A model generated the notes under the pieces. The model saw only the letters and a program-made list of their open reading frames with translations. It was not told the origin of the DNA and searched no databases. Source: Bacillota bacterium (lineage in GTDB: Bacteria; Bacillota; UBA4882; UBA10575). From it: a stretch of 64,000 nucleotides of DNA. Below, piece after piece: positions 16,925-25,554 of the stretch. Positions within the stretch are counted from its first letter, which is position 1, and each line of letters starts with the position of its first letter. A program made the translations under genes and the position numbers. Location of the stretch: positions 62,001-126,000 of the forward strand of contig DUQR01000039.1 of assembly GCA_012837715.1 (NCBI GenBank), given 5' to 3'.

Positions 16925-19828
16925 TTAATAGGAGAAGACTGAAGCGAAAATCGTTAACGGTGTATCGAGCCGCAGGTAGAACTCGCCACCGTGACCGTTA
17001 AGATTATGGGCATAGCCCATGGTTATTGGCACAGTAAGATCAGTCAGGGCGGAGATGGTGAGAACCGGGCTGATCTCAACCCCGGCGTTCACCTTCAGAT
17101 CCCCGAAGAAGTTTTGACCTCCGGATCTGTTTTCCCAGACATCCCCGGCCTCAAGAAAAACCGACCCGGCCAAGCCACGGAAGACAACGCCTCTGATCAC
17201 TTCCACCTTTTTGCCGAAGGTAATGGGGAACATCAAGTCAACCGCCAGCGAGGCAAAGAGATCCCCTTCTTCTTTGCCGGTATACCCGCGCATCAGGGCG
17301 GCTTTATACTTTTTAAAGCTGGGCAATTCGTCTCCGGCGCCCGCCTTTAAAGTCGCCGCCCCGTACAACCCGGAAGTGACCTTGAAGATTTTCATTGTGG
17401 TATTGTCCGCCTTAAAGTACTGGTAGCTGTCGTATCCCGGGGCTTTTATTGCGCCTTCCAAAGTTAGGTCAGAGCTCAACCCTTTATCGGGAAAACGGTC
17501 GTAGGCTAAGCCGGCGGTGATCGCCAAAAGGGGTTTCCGGTCAGAGTGAAGGGCGGAGAATTCTTCCTGGGAAAGACCGGCTGTAAAAGTGTAAACCGGG
17601 TAATAATAATGGCCGTAGAAACCGGTTTCCACCGCTTTGTAGATGGGGTAGGAGAACTGCAGGCGGTTATTAAGCTTATTTTTGTCATAGGTAGTTGCCA
17701 GGGAGAGAGAGCCCCCGCGGGCGGTAAGGAAGTTGAACTCCCCAAAAAATCTGGTTGATGCAGCGTTTGTATTGCCGGCCGTGTTAAAGAGGGAGGCGGC
17801 GCCCAAACGCCAATTGTGTTTAAAGGCCTTCTCTCCGGCCAAGGTCAAACCGAGGCCCGCCTCTTCTGTACCAAGGTGCAAAGAAGGACCGAAACTGAGG
17901 AAATAGTTTTCCCAAGGCCTCCGTTCCAGCAGCTTGCGGGCATCGCCAAAGACGTAGAAGTCAATCCGGTCGATGTTCTTATTATTCGCCCGGTCGGTTT
18001 CCAGGACATTATAGTCGGGGTCCAGAACCACGCCACGAACCTTTTCACCAGTGACCACGGTCAGGGTCGTATCCCCATTCACCTCCGGGATGAACTCCCT
18101 TAATTTTTCCCCGCTCTCCAGGACAAATTCCACTTCCAGGGCGGTCAGGCCCTGGCCTTTTTTGCCGATTGCAAGTTCGGTAAGGTATTCTTCGCCCGTA
18201 CCCGCCTGTTCCGCTTTTGTTGATTTAACCTCCTTAATGTAATAATCAACATATTCCGTACCATAGATCCAGTCGGCAAAGAACCGCGCAAGAGATTTTC
18301 CGCTTTTCTCCTCAATGATCGCCCGCAGATCTTTGACGGTCGCCACCCGGCGCCGGTACAGGGTGAAAAACTCCTTGAGGGCCTCCGCCATTACTTCGCG
18401 GCCCACATAGGTTTCGAGCATCTTGAAGACCATGTAGCCTTTGTCGTAGTCCCTGACGGAAGAAACATGCAAGTAAGAGTCTTCAAAGCCGGTATAAAGC
18501 GGCTGATCCCAGCCATCTCTCCGGTAAGATATATAATCACCGTGGCTGATATCCCGGAAGGTCCAGGATGGGGCGGGTAAATACTCATAAAAAAGAACCA
18601 GGGACAGGGAGCCGAAGGGGATTGGTTCGTAGAGGTTTCCCGGATCGGGGAATCTCTCTTCCGTAAGGTTATAGGCAATAAGGTCGGCAAGGCCTTCAGA
18701 AAGAAAGTTTTCTTTATCAAAATCATAGCTGGTGCCCACACCGCACCAAAGGTGGGCCAGTTCGTGAGCGAGTGTATAATAATGGATGCGCCGGTAAAAA
18801 ACCAGGGCCGTGGAGAAAAAGCTGTCAGTCATCAGGACGGTACCGTTTCCCGCCATCGCGGAAAGCGTCGTATAAGGAGTATTAATTATGTTGATTCTGG
18901 GGTAATTCATCCCGTACCGCCGGTTATATGTTTCAACAATCTCCACCGCGGCATCCAACAGGTAAGCGACTTGCTCCGGCCGGGCCTCCGGCAAATGATA
19001 AAGGTTGATCTCCGTCCCGTCACCGGTAATGGTGGAGACTTTTTGGAAACGGGTGGAAAAAACCATGGTCGTTGGAATCACCGGGTTTTCATTGGTTACA
19101 GTGACTGTTTTTAAGTCACCCTCTACCCGTTCCGCACATTTCTCCCCGCCCACCGCCACGGTATATTCTTTGGGCAGGGTCAGTGTAAAGCGGTCCAGAA
19201 AATGGGGGGTGAAAATAAGCTTGTCAAAAACCCAGTCTTCAGCGGTTCTGTCCACTTCCACCGGGTACCAGACATGCCGCAGGATGAATATATCCTGATA
19301 GTACCATTTTTCTGACAGAGAAGGAGCTGTGACAACCTCCGGGATAATAACCTCGAAATCGATGCGGAGGACGATTTCCTCTCCGGGGGCGAGCGGGGTT
19401 GCCAGTTGCACATGGAAGACGGCCTCGTCCATGGAATACTTCTGGACTTTGACGAACTCCGTATGCGGTAAAAAGGAAAAAGCGAGTTCTTGCCCGTTCT
19501 CATCCGTAACCCTTTTAATTTCCGTATATCCGGGCTCAAAACTGTCGGCATAACCCACATCGTTTAGTATCTCCGGCAAGAAGGGGTTGGGTTCTTTTCC
19601 CGGGTTATACATAAAGAAGTAGACTTCGTCCAGCGGCCGGGGGAAGGTATTGACAAACCTCACCCGCTGTCTGCCGGTGAGTAACCGGTTGGCTGGGTCG
19701 GCATGAACTTCAAGCACATACCGGGAATATCCTTTATGCGGATCTTCACCGGCTACAGCGGCTTGGGAGAGACCCATTACTGCCGGCAACACCAAAAAGA
19801 CCGCAAACAAAGCCAGTATTCTTTTCAT
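16925..19828 (-). CDS. Secreted M1-family metallopeptidase with C-terminal outer-membrane barrel
   Basis: A 967-residue exported protein. The start is the ATG at 19828 (GGAGGAGG upstream), which begins a signal peptide ending near QAAVAGE; the ORF track start is too long. Residues 35-560 form an M1 aminopeptidase-like part: zinc site HELAH near 354, third ligand Glu after 18 residues (FLSEGLAD), and the catalytic-Tyr region YDKGYMVF. The exopeptidase motif GxMEN is replaced by SAMAGNG, so the free-amino-terminus requirement may be lost. Residues about 640-967 are alternating beta strands with RGYTGKEEGD and VFLEAGDVW, like Omp85-type barrels, ending in FSY, an outer-membrane signature. Peptidase assignment is firm; the barrel is inferred. 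Confidence 0.85.
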   Translation of the reverse strand: MKRILALFAVFLVLPAVMGLSQAAVAGEDPHKGYSRYVLEVHADPANRLLTGRQRVRFVNTFPRPLDEVYFFMYNPGKEPNPFLPEILNDVGYADSFEPGYTEIKRVTDENGQELAFSFLPHTEFVKVQKYSMDEAVFHVQLATPLAPGEEIVLRIDFEVIIPEVVTAPSLSEKWYYQDIFILRHVWYPVEVDRTAEDWVFDKLIFTPHFLDRFTLTLPKEYTVAVGGEKCAERVEGDLKTVTVTNENPVIPTTMVFSTRFQKVSTITGDGTEINLYHLPEARPEQVAYLLDAAVEIVETYNRRYGMNYPRINIINTPYTTLSAMAGNGTVLMTDSFFSTALVFYRRIHYYTLAHELAHLWCGVGTSYDFDKENFLSEGLADLIAYNLTEERFPDPGNLYEPIPFGSLSLVLFYEYLPAPSWTFRDISHGDYISYRRDGWDQPLYTGFEDSYLHVSSVRDYDKGYMVFKMLETYVGREVMAEALKEFFTLYRRRVATVKDLRAIIEEKSGKSLARFFADWIYGTEYVDYYIKEVKSTKAEQAGTGEEYLTELAIGKKGQGLTALEVEFVLESGEKLREFIPEVNGDTTLTVVTGEKVRGVVLDPDYNVLETDRANNKNIDRIDFYVFGDARKLLERRPWENYFLSFGPSLHLGTEEAGLGLTLAGEKAFKHNWRLGAASLFNTAGNTNAASTRFFGEFNFLTARGGSLSLATTYDKNKLNNRLQFSYPIYKAVETGFYGHYYYPVYTFTAGLSQEEFSALHSDRKPLLAITAGLAYDRFPDKGLSSDLTLEGAIKAPGYDSYQYFKADNTTMKIFKVTSGLYGAATLKAGAGDELPSFKKYKAALMRGYTGKEEGDLFASLAVDLMFPITFGKKVEVIRGVVFRGLAGSVFLEAGDVWENRSGGQNFFGDLKVNAGVEISPVLTISALTDLTVPITMGYAHNLNGHGGEFYLRLDTPLTIFASVFSY

Positions 19829-20016
19829 CACATAACCTCCTCCAAAGTGCTTTCCTATGCTGCCTGGCGGTTGCCGTGAAAAGCATAAAGGACCACTTAC
19901 TTCCCATTCTTGATATTTTATCAAAAAGTTGAACGTCTACAACACCATTGAAGGATATCTACCCGGCGGACAAAGTGTCCAGTTCTTCAATTTTGACGCA
20001 CCACTTATATTTTAGT

Positions 20017-20045
20017 ATTTTAGGTAATATAAACATTCCTGTCAA
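20017..20045 (-). promoter_or_regulatory. Promoter of the M1 peptidase gene
   Basis: On the minus strand TTGACA, 17-bp spacer, TAAAAT. It leaves a leader of about 180 nt. Confidence 0.65.
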
Positions 20046-20150
20046 TAGATTACTGTCATAATTTATCAATTTTTGTGTATAATTCTGCTTTTTATCCCTT
20101 AAGTTAAAAGAACCTGGTTATCTGTATTGAAAAGGAGTACCCAGAGATTC

Positions 20151-20190
20151 TTACCACGGGTGGTAAAATTTCATTACAAAGCGGTATAAT
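20151..20190 (+). promoter_or_regulatory. Candidate operator and -10 of the GH120 gene
   Basis: TTACCA-CGGG-TGGTAA is a palindrome at 20151-20166. A TATAAT follows at 20185-20190, so the palindrome covers the expected -35 region, where no good -35 hexamer is visible. This suits a sugar-responsive repressor or activator site. The gene's GGAGAGGAGG lies further downstream. The remaining gap to 19829 holds the divergent promoter. Confidence 0.5.
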
Positions 20191-20225
20191 AATATATGAA
20201 TTAAAATAAGGAGAGGAGGATCAAC

Positions 20226-22217
20226 ATGAAATACTATGTCAATGCCAAGGCCGTAAAGGACGGCGATGGTTCCAGGGAGAGACCATTCAAACGGATCAAT
20301 GATGCTGCGAAAGTGGCGCTTCCCGGTGACGAAGTGTTGGTCGCGCCCGGGATTTACCGGGAGTATGTGGATCCGGTTCATGCCGGCACGGAAGAGGCCC
20401 GGATCACTTATCTCAGTACAACACCGCTTGGGGCAGTAATCACCGGTGCGGAACAGGTAAAAACCTGGCAGCCTTATAAAGAAAAAGTCTGGGTCTGCCG
20501 GATCCCCAACAGTGTCTTCGGCGCTTACAATCCTTATACCACTTTGGTCTATGGCGACTGGTATTTCGCGACCCCCAACAAGCACACCGGCTGTGTTTTT
20601 CTGAACGACAAGGCAATGTACGAAGCAGTAACTTTGGAAGAATGCATCAAAGGTGAAGTTTATGCGTGTAGTTGGGTACCGGAAGATTCGATCTATAAAT
20701 GGTATCCTGAACAGGACCCGGAGACGGATGAAACAGTAATTTACGCCAACTTCCAGGGGCTGGATCCAAACAAGGAGAATGTGGAGCTCACGGTCCGCCG
20801 CCGCTGCTTTATGCCTTCCAAAACGGGCGTCAGTTATATTACAGTCAGCGGATTCAAGATCGATAAGGCGGCCACCACCTGGGTGCCGCCTGCCGCTTTC
20901 CAGGACGGTATGATCGGTCCCCACTGGAGTAAAGGCTGGATCATCGAAGATTGCGAGATTGCCAACAGCAAGTGCGCCGGCATTTCTTTGGGCAAATATC
21001 TTGATCCCGACAACGAGCACTATTTTACATATAAGCAGGTAAAGAGTCCCACCCAGATGGAACGGGATGCCATATGCCGTGGCCAGTATCACGGCTGGCT
21101 GAAAGAAAAGATCGGCAGCCATATCATTCGCCGTTGTAACATCCACCATTGTGAACAGGGCGGCATCATCGGCCGGATGGGCGGGGTGTTCAGTATCATC
21201 GAGGACAACCATATCCATCATATCAATAATATGCAGGAGCTTGGCGGAGCAGAAATCTCCGGGATCAAAATGCATGCGGCCATTGATGTCATCATCCGCC
21301 GCAATCATATCCACCATTGCACCATGGGAATCTGGTGTGACTGGGAAGCTCAGGGCACAAGGATTACGCAGAATCTGCTCCATGATAACCAGCGGCCGCC
21401 CTATGCCAAGAATCTGCCCGGCGGGATGATGTCCCAGGATATCTTTGTGGAAGTCAGCCATGGTCCAACCTTAATCGATAACAATATTCTCCTCTCCGAC
21501 GTCAGCCTGCGTTTTGCCACCCAAGGTGTGGCGATGGTTCATAACCTGATCTGCGGCGCCTTTACCAGCGTTGGCGATGGGACAACTTGGCGTTATACCC
21601 CATATCACATCCCGCACCGGACGGAAGTAATGGGCTTGATGACCATTCTTCACGGCGACAATCGTTTCTACAACAATATTTTTGTCCAGAAATGGCCGGC
21701 TGAAGACTATACGACCTATGATGACCAGGATGCCCAAAATACGATGCGGGAGAACAGGCTGGCCGGCACACACGTTTTCGATGGATACCCCACCTATCAG
21801 GAATGGATTTCCCAGTTCGATTTTACCCAGCGTCCGAACATGCGTGCTCTGGAGCCCGTTCATCTTGGTCATTTGCCAATCTGGAGTGAAGGAAATGTCT
21901 ATCTGCACGGGGCCAAACCGTGGGAAAAGGAAGGGAACGGCCTGGTGAGCGGGGAAAACGGGCAGGAAATTAAGGTTGAACTGGTGGAAAAAGACGGCCA
22001 TTATCATCTGGAGACAAATCTCTTCGATTACATCAAGGATTTCCGGGTCCGGATGATTAATACCGAAATCCTCGGCAAGGCTTTCGAACCGGAGCAATCC
22101 TTTGAGAACCCGGACGGGACACTAATCCGCTTTGATTCGGACTATTTCGGCAATCACCGGGGTGTGCATGTGATTCCGGGGCCGTTCACCTCACCTGCGG
22201 GCCGGATCAAACTTTGA
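20226..22217 (+). CDS. GH120 beta-xylosidase
   Basis: A 663-residue right-handed parallel beta-helix protein without a signal peptide, so cytoplasmic. It resembles what I remember of Thermoanaerobacterium XylC, the founding GH120 beta-xylosidase: YANFQG, VRRRCF, WSKGWIIEDCEI, KIGSHIIRRCNIHHC and AGIKMHAAIDVIIRRNHIHHC. The catalytic pair is conserved: nucleophile Asp in WCDWEAQGTR (about residue 371) and acid/base Glu in FVEVSHGP (about 409). About 15 extra residues (NQRPPYAKNLPGGMMSQ region) lie between the two. It would release xylose from imported xylo-oligosaccharides. A terminator follows, so it is a single-gene unit. Confidence 0.85.
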   Translation: MKYYVNAKAVKDGDGSRERPFKRINDAAKVALPGDEVLVAPGIYREYVDPVHAGTEEARITYLSTTPLGAVITGAEQVKTWQPYKEKVWVCRIPNSVFGAYNPYTTLVYGDWYFATPNKHTGCVFLNDKAMYEAVTLEECIKGEVYACSWVPEDSIYKWYPEQDPETDETVIYANFQGLDPNKENVELTVRRRCFMPSKTGVSYITVSGFKIDKAATTWVPPAAFQDGMIGPHWSKGWIIEDCEIANSKCAGISLGKYLDPDNEHYFTYKQVKSPTQMERDAICRGQYHGWLKEKIGSHIIRRCNIHHCEQGGIIGRMGGVFSIIEDNHIHHINNMQELGGAEISGIKMHAAIDVIIRRNHIHHCTMGIWCDWEAQGTRITQNLLHDNQRPPYAKNLPGGMMSQDIFVEVSHGPTLIDNNILLSDVSLRFATQGVAMVHNLICGAFTSVGDGTTWRYTPYHIPHRTEVMGLMTILHGDNRFYNNIFVQKWPAEDYTTYDDQDAQNTMRENRLAGTHVFDGYPTYQEWISQFDFTQRPNMRALEPVHLGHLPIWSEGNVYLHGAKPWEKEGNGLVSGENGQEIKVELVEKDGHYHLETNLFDYIKDFRVRMINTEILGKAFEPEQSFENPDGTLIRFDSDYFGNHRGVHVIPGPFTSPAGRIKL

Positions 22218-22289
22218 TGGCGTTTTTCCGGAGTCTGTTCAATCCCTTCTTTGCCAGTATTCAAATCCGGCAACAATGCCCTTCAGCAA

Positions 22290-22327
22290 AACACTCTACG
22301 TCATCACAACGTAGAGTGTTTTTTTCT
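22290..22327 (+). terminator. Intrinsic terminator after the GH120 gene
   Basis: ACACTCTACG and CGTAGAGTGT arms around TCATCACAA, followed by a T run. Confidence 0.93.
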
Positions 22328-22456
22328 TTGTCAAGATTGCCTTTAGTAAGGGGTCTGTCAAGAATTTAGTGCTTTTAGCCTTTCTGTTTGCCAGGACGGC
22401 CAGGGATTGATAGAATCAAATCGGGAAAAGAGAAACAAGGGGAAGGAGGCAGAAAG

Positions 22457-22681
22457 GTGCGGGTGATTATCGACCGTTTTGAGGGCGATTACGCCCTGGT
22501 TGAGATGGAGGATGGTTTGGTGGCGCCTATGTCGGCGCAGCTGTTGCCGGGCGCCAGGGAAGGGGATGTGGTTGAGATTAGGATCGACCGTGAAGAGACG
22601 GCAAGGCGGCGGCAACAGATCGAAGAGTTAAGGCTCAAGTTGACCCAGGGGAGAAAGGACCCGGGCAAGGAAAAGCGGTAG
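22457..22681 (+). CDS. DUF3006 domain protein
   Basis: A 74-residue protein matching the DUF3006 pattern: IIDRFEGDYALVEMEDG at the N terminus, a predicted small beta-barrel, and a charged helical tail. The ORF track starts 69 bp earlier, but the GTG at 22457 follows GGAAGGAGGC and gives the usual family start. DUF3006 genes often accompany competence-type or metallo-beta-lactamase-fold proteins; none is adjacent here. Function unknown. Confidence 0.8.
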   Translation: MRVIIDRFEGDYALVEMEDGLVAPMSAQLLPGAREGDVVEIRIDREETARRRQQIEELRLKLTQGRKDPGKEKR

Positions 22682-22693
22682 TTGTTGTTTTTA

Positions 22694-23416
22694 TTATTCC
22701 CGGATTAACTCGGCGGTGATTTGTTGTTCCAGTTGGAGAAGGGGAAGGGCGTCCGGTTCCCGTTGCTCCCGGGGTAAGGTAATTTGGTGGTAGCCTTTGA
22801 TCACTGCGGGTCTGGGCGAGAAGACATAGATTTCATCGGCAAGCAATAACGCTTCTTTTGGGTCATGGGTGACCAAGAGCACTGTCCGGGGCGCCGCGGC
22901 CCAAATTTGCCGGAAACGGGTTATTAAAGCCCACTTCAAACTCAAATCTAAAGATTTGAAGGGTTCATCCATCAACAGGAGCCGGGAAGGATAAGCCAAG
23001 GCCCGGGCCATGGCTACCCGTTGCCGTTGGCCTCCGCTCAGTTTCCGGGGATAAGTATCCCGGTAGGGGAGGATCTCCATCTGCGCTAAATAGTAGTCGA
23101 TTCTTTCCGTGAGTTGGACCGGGGGAATTTTGTTCTGTAAAACAAAGGATAGATTCTCGGCAACCGTCAACCAATCAAGGAGCCGCGGCTCTTGGAAGAG
23201 GTAACTAAGGGGTTTCCCCTCCAGTCCGGTGATCCGGCCTTGATCATGGGTCTTTAAACCGGAGATCAGGGCGAACAAAGTGGTTTTACCGCACCCCGAA
23301 GGACCGAGGAAAGCCACGATCCGGTTGGCCTTAACTTCCAGGGAGAGACCGGAGAAGACAAGGAGGTCCCCATAGGACTTGGCGATTCCTTCTAAAGTGA
23401 ATTCCGTTTCGTTCAT
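22694..23416 (-). CDS. NitT/TauT-family ABC transporter ATP-binding protein
   Basis: ATPase of a nitrate/sulfonate/aromatic-type importer. The 240-residue protein has Walker A (GPSGCGKTT, near residue 34), the signature KLSGGQRQRVAMARA and Walker B LLLMDEPFKSLD, all intact. It is the last gene of a three-gene minus-strand operon, starting 6 bp after the permease. Substrate cannot be told from the ATPase. Confidence 0.93.
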   Translation of the reverse strand: MNETEFTLEGIAKSYGDLLVFSGLSLEVKANRIVAFLGPSGCGKTTLFALISGLKTHDQGRITGLEGKPLSYLFQEPRLLDWLTVAENLSFVLQNKIPPVQLTERIDYYLAQMEILPYRDTYPRKLSGGQRQRVAMARALAYPSRLLLMDEPFKSLDLSLKWALITRFRQIWAAAPRTVLLVTHDPKEALLLADEIYVFSPRPAVIKGYHQITLPREQREPDALPLLQLEQQITAELIRE

Positions 23417-23422
23417 CGGCGT

Positions 23423-24178
23423 TTACTCCCAATATAGTAGTTTTTTCCTGATCAGCTGCTGGAGGAGGCGGTCGAAGAAAAAGCTGATGGCGATCACCAC
23501 GATCGTCCAGGCAAAGACTTCGGGGGTTTCCAGATAGGTGCGGGCCGTATCCATCCGGGCGCCAATCCCGAACTTGGGGTAAGCCAGGACTTCGGCGGCG
23601 ATCATCACCTTCCAGGTTAGCCCCAACCCGGCGGCGGCGCCGGTGGCCAGATAGGGCAAGATGGCCGGTAGATACATCCGCCGGAGGACGGTGGGGAAAG
23701 GAACCTGGTAAAGACGGGCCATTTCTTTGAGTTCCGGGTCAACCTGGCCCATCCCCTCGGTTACATTCTGGGTGATCAGTGGGAAAACCACCAGGAAAGT
23801 AACGAAAAGGGTGACCGTCTCCGCCGGAAACCAGATCAGCGCCAACAGGATCAGAGCCATTGACGGGGTGCTTCTAATTACGGTTAACCAAAGGTGAAAA
23901 AAGTGCTTAAAGGATCGGAACAATCCGGAAAGCAGGCCGCAGATCAAACCCGCCAGGTAAGAGAGGCCAAACCCGACTAATCCCCGGGAAAGGGTGGCTG
24001 CCAGGTGGGACCAAAACCCGCCGGAGATAATGAGCTGAACCAGTCGGCGGATGGTCAGGGCGGGGCTGGGAAGGATGATCTCCCTCCCAACCAAGGCCGC
24101 CGCTCCATGCCAGACCAGGAGCAAGGTCAAGAGCGAACCGAAGGTGGTTAGTTTATTCCGGTAAATAGAACCCGGCAT
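23423..24178 (-). CDS. NitT/TauT-family ABC transporter permease
   Basis: Inner-membrane permease with about six helices and the family's ATPase-coupling region near GLTWKVMIAAEVLA, typical of SsuC/TauC/ThiX-like proteins. The ATG at 24178 with GGGGG upstream is preferred over the TTG at 24196 (251 residues). It overlaps the end of the binding-protein gene by 26 bp, showing translational coupling. Middle gene of the operon. Confidence 0.93.
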   Translation of the reverse strand: MPGSIYRNKLTTFGSLLTLLLVWHGAAALVGREIILPSPALTIRRLVQLIISGGFWSHLAATLSRGLVGFGLSYLAGLICGLLSGLFRSFKHFFHLWLTVIRSTPSMALILLALIWFPAETVTLFVTFLVVFPLITQNVTEGMGQVDPELKEMARLYQVPFPTVLRRMYLPAILPYLATGAAAGLGLTWKVMIAAEVLAYPKFGIGARMDTARTYLETPEVFAWTIVVIAISFFFDRLLQQLIRKKLLYWE

Positions 24179-25124
24179 CGGGTATTTTACCCCCAATCGA
24201 CTGTGGTTGGAAAGAATAGAGTTTCTTCAGGAAATAATCGATTTCACTTTGGACTTGGTAAGCCCCGTTTAACCGTAAGTGACAACGGGGAATGGCTTGG
24301 GCCGCCGCGGTGGCGGAGATGAAAAGATGCTTCTCGGCTAAACGGCCGGCGGCCGCCGGATGTTCAACAACCCAGGTGCTCGCCGCCTCTGCCGCCTGTA
24401 AAAAGGTTTTGACTAAAGCCGGATTTGTGGTGGCCAATTCGGTTTTGACCACCAACGCGCTTTGGGGGTAGGATTCGTTCCGTTCCTCCAAACGTTTCCA
24501 CTCGGCCTGGTAATCCAGGAGGACTTGCAGGTCCGGGTTGCGGGCAAGGGCTTCGGTCACCCAGGGTTCGGGCAAGGTGGCCACCGCGACTTTACCGGCG
24601 ATCACCAATTGGGCCAGCTCGGCCGGGCTGGGGTAATACTGGATCTGGAGATCCTTTTCCGGATCAAGCCCGTTGGCGCTTAGAAAATAGCGGAACAACA
24701 GGTCCGGAGTGCTTCCTTTACCGGTGACGCCGATTTCCTGGCCTTTCAACTCCGGCCAGGAGGTGATCGCGGTGGAAGCACGGCCGATCACATACATCAC
24801 ACCCCAGTTGGTGATGGCGGCCAGTTGAATCGGGATCCCCCGGTTATATAGAATGGCGGCTAAGTTGGTCGGGACCGCGGCAATATCCGCTTCTCCGGCG
24901 ATGATCTTCGCGCTCATCTGGTCGGGGCTTTTAAGGACAGTGTAATTCAGCGTTACCCCGGGGAGGAGCGTCGGCTTCTCCTCTACCATTTTGACCAGGG
25001 ATAAACCAGTCGTTCCGGACAGAACCATCACCTCGATGGTGGTATTCTCCACCGCCGGGAGGGGCGTAGCAACCACGAGTAAAAAGAGTAATACCGCTGT
25101 ACTTAGGATTTTTTTTCTCATCAT
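24153..25124 (-). CDS. NitT/TauT-family ABC transporter substrate-binding protein
   Basis: A protein of about 323 residues with a signal peptide (MRKKILSTAVLLFLLVVATPLPA) and the periplasmic-binding fold of the SsuA/TauA/THI5-like group (PF-type NMT1/THI5), including GEADIAAVPTNLAAILYN. The start is one of two adjacent ATGs at 25124 or 25121 behind GGAGGG; the ORF track start is 114 bp too early. No lipobox is visible, so it is probably periplasmic. It heads the operon and is divergent from birA. The substrate is unknown; a biotin or thiamine precursor is possible only by context. Confidence 0.9.
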   Translation of the reverse strand: MMRKKILSTAVLLFLLVVATPLPAVENTTIEVMVLSGTTGLSLVKMVEEKPTLLPGVTLNYTVLKSPDQMSAKIIAGEADIAAVPTNLAAILYNRGIPIQLAAITNWGVMYVIGRASTAITSWPELKGQEIGVTGKGSTPDLLFRYFLSANGLDPEKDLQIQYYPSPAELAQLVIAGKVAVATLPEPWVTEALARNPDLQVLLDYQAEWKRLEERNESYPQSALVVKTELATTNPALVKTFLQAAEAASTWVVEHPAAAGRLAEKHLFISATAAAQAIPRCHLRLNGAYQVQSEIDYFLKKLYSFQPQSIGGKIPDAGFYLPE

Positions 25125-25195
25125 AATCCCTCCAATCTTGTTTTGGCCAAAGCCGCCACGGCCGAGGGTTGGGTTGAATTTCCCAGTTTGACAAG

Positions 25196-25222
25196 ACAAG
25201 CCTGTCTCCTGGACAGGCTTGT
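25196..25222 (-). other. Hairpin in the leader of the ABC transporter operon
   Basis: CAAGCCTGTC and GACAGGCTTG form a 10-bp perfect stem around a short loop, about 70 bp before the binding-protein start. There is no T run on either side, so it is not a classic terminator. Confidence 0.5.
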
Positions 25223-25270
25223 TGAATAGGCGGTTCAATCAATAAGAACTCCCTTTGCTTCAGGACAAAA

Positions 25271-25337
25271 GCTTTTGACGTTGTAACCATGGGGTAAATT
25301 CATTGGGATGCTCGAACAAAGGTCAACGCTAAAAGCC
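25271..25337. repeat. Short inverted-repeat element (dispersed family, facing pair)
   Basis: The left arm GCTTTTGACGTTGTAACC faces the right arm GGTCAACGCTAAAAGCC; the 13 outer bases pair with two mismatches. The element is about 67 bp, close in length to the copy at 41005. Flanks CAGGACAA and CCTGACAA are similar. A minus-strand ORF (25235-25573) runs through it and is probably spurious. Confidence 0.6.
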
Positions 25338-25463
25338 TGACAAGCCTTGGCCTCAGGATAAATAATCTGTTTCTTTGGGGTAAGGCGCACCTTTCCCCTT
25401 AGAAGCTTCATTCCTATTTTATCCTTCTTTCCGCAGAAAGGCAAGGTGTGAAATGGACTACTA

Positions 25464-25518
25464 TTGTTAACTTTAAACAAAAACAAGGTTGACATTGCCC
25501 GCCGGTTTGCTTTAGAAT
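25464..25518 (+). promoter_or_regulatory. BirA operator overlapping the birA-bioY promoter
   Basis: TTGTTAAC (25464-25471), 16-bp gap, GTTGACAT (25488-25495), matching the known BirA operator form TTGTTAAC-N15/16-GTTAACAA with small changes. The right half-site contains the -35 TTGACA; an 18-bp spacer and TAGAAT (25513-25518) follow. Biotin-bound BirA would therefore block this promoter. The site lies between divergent genes, so the ABC operon on the other side could also be affected. Confidence 0.8.
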
Positions 25519-25554
25519 GAAAAAATAAAGCTCGAAAGTGAAGAAGGCGGTTAG

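Noticed and set aside
20151-21461. Long minus-strand ORF (436 aa) opposite the GH120 gene
   Set aside because: Composition is a typical shadow of the plus-strand gene; the plus frame has clear family motifs, catalytic residues and a ribosome binding site.
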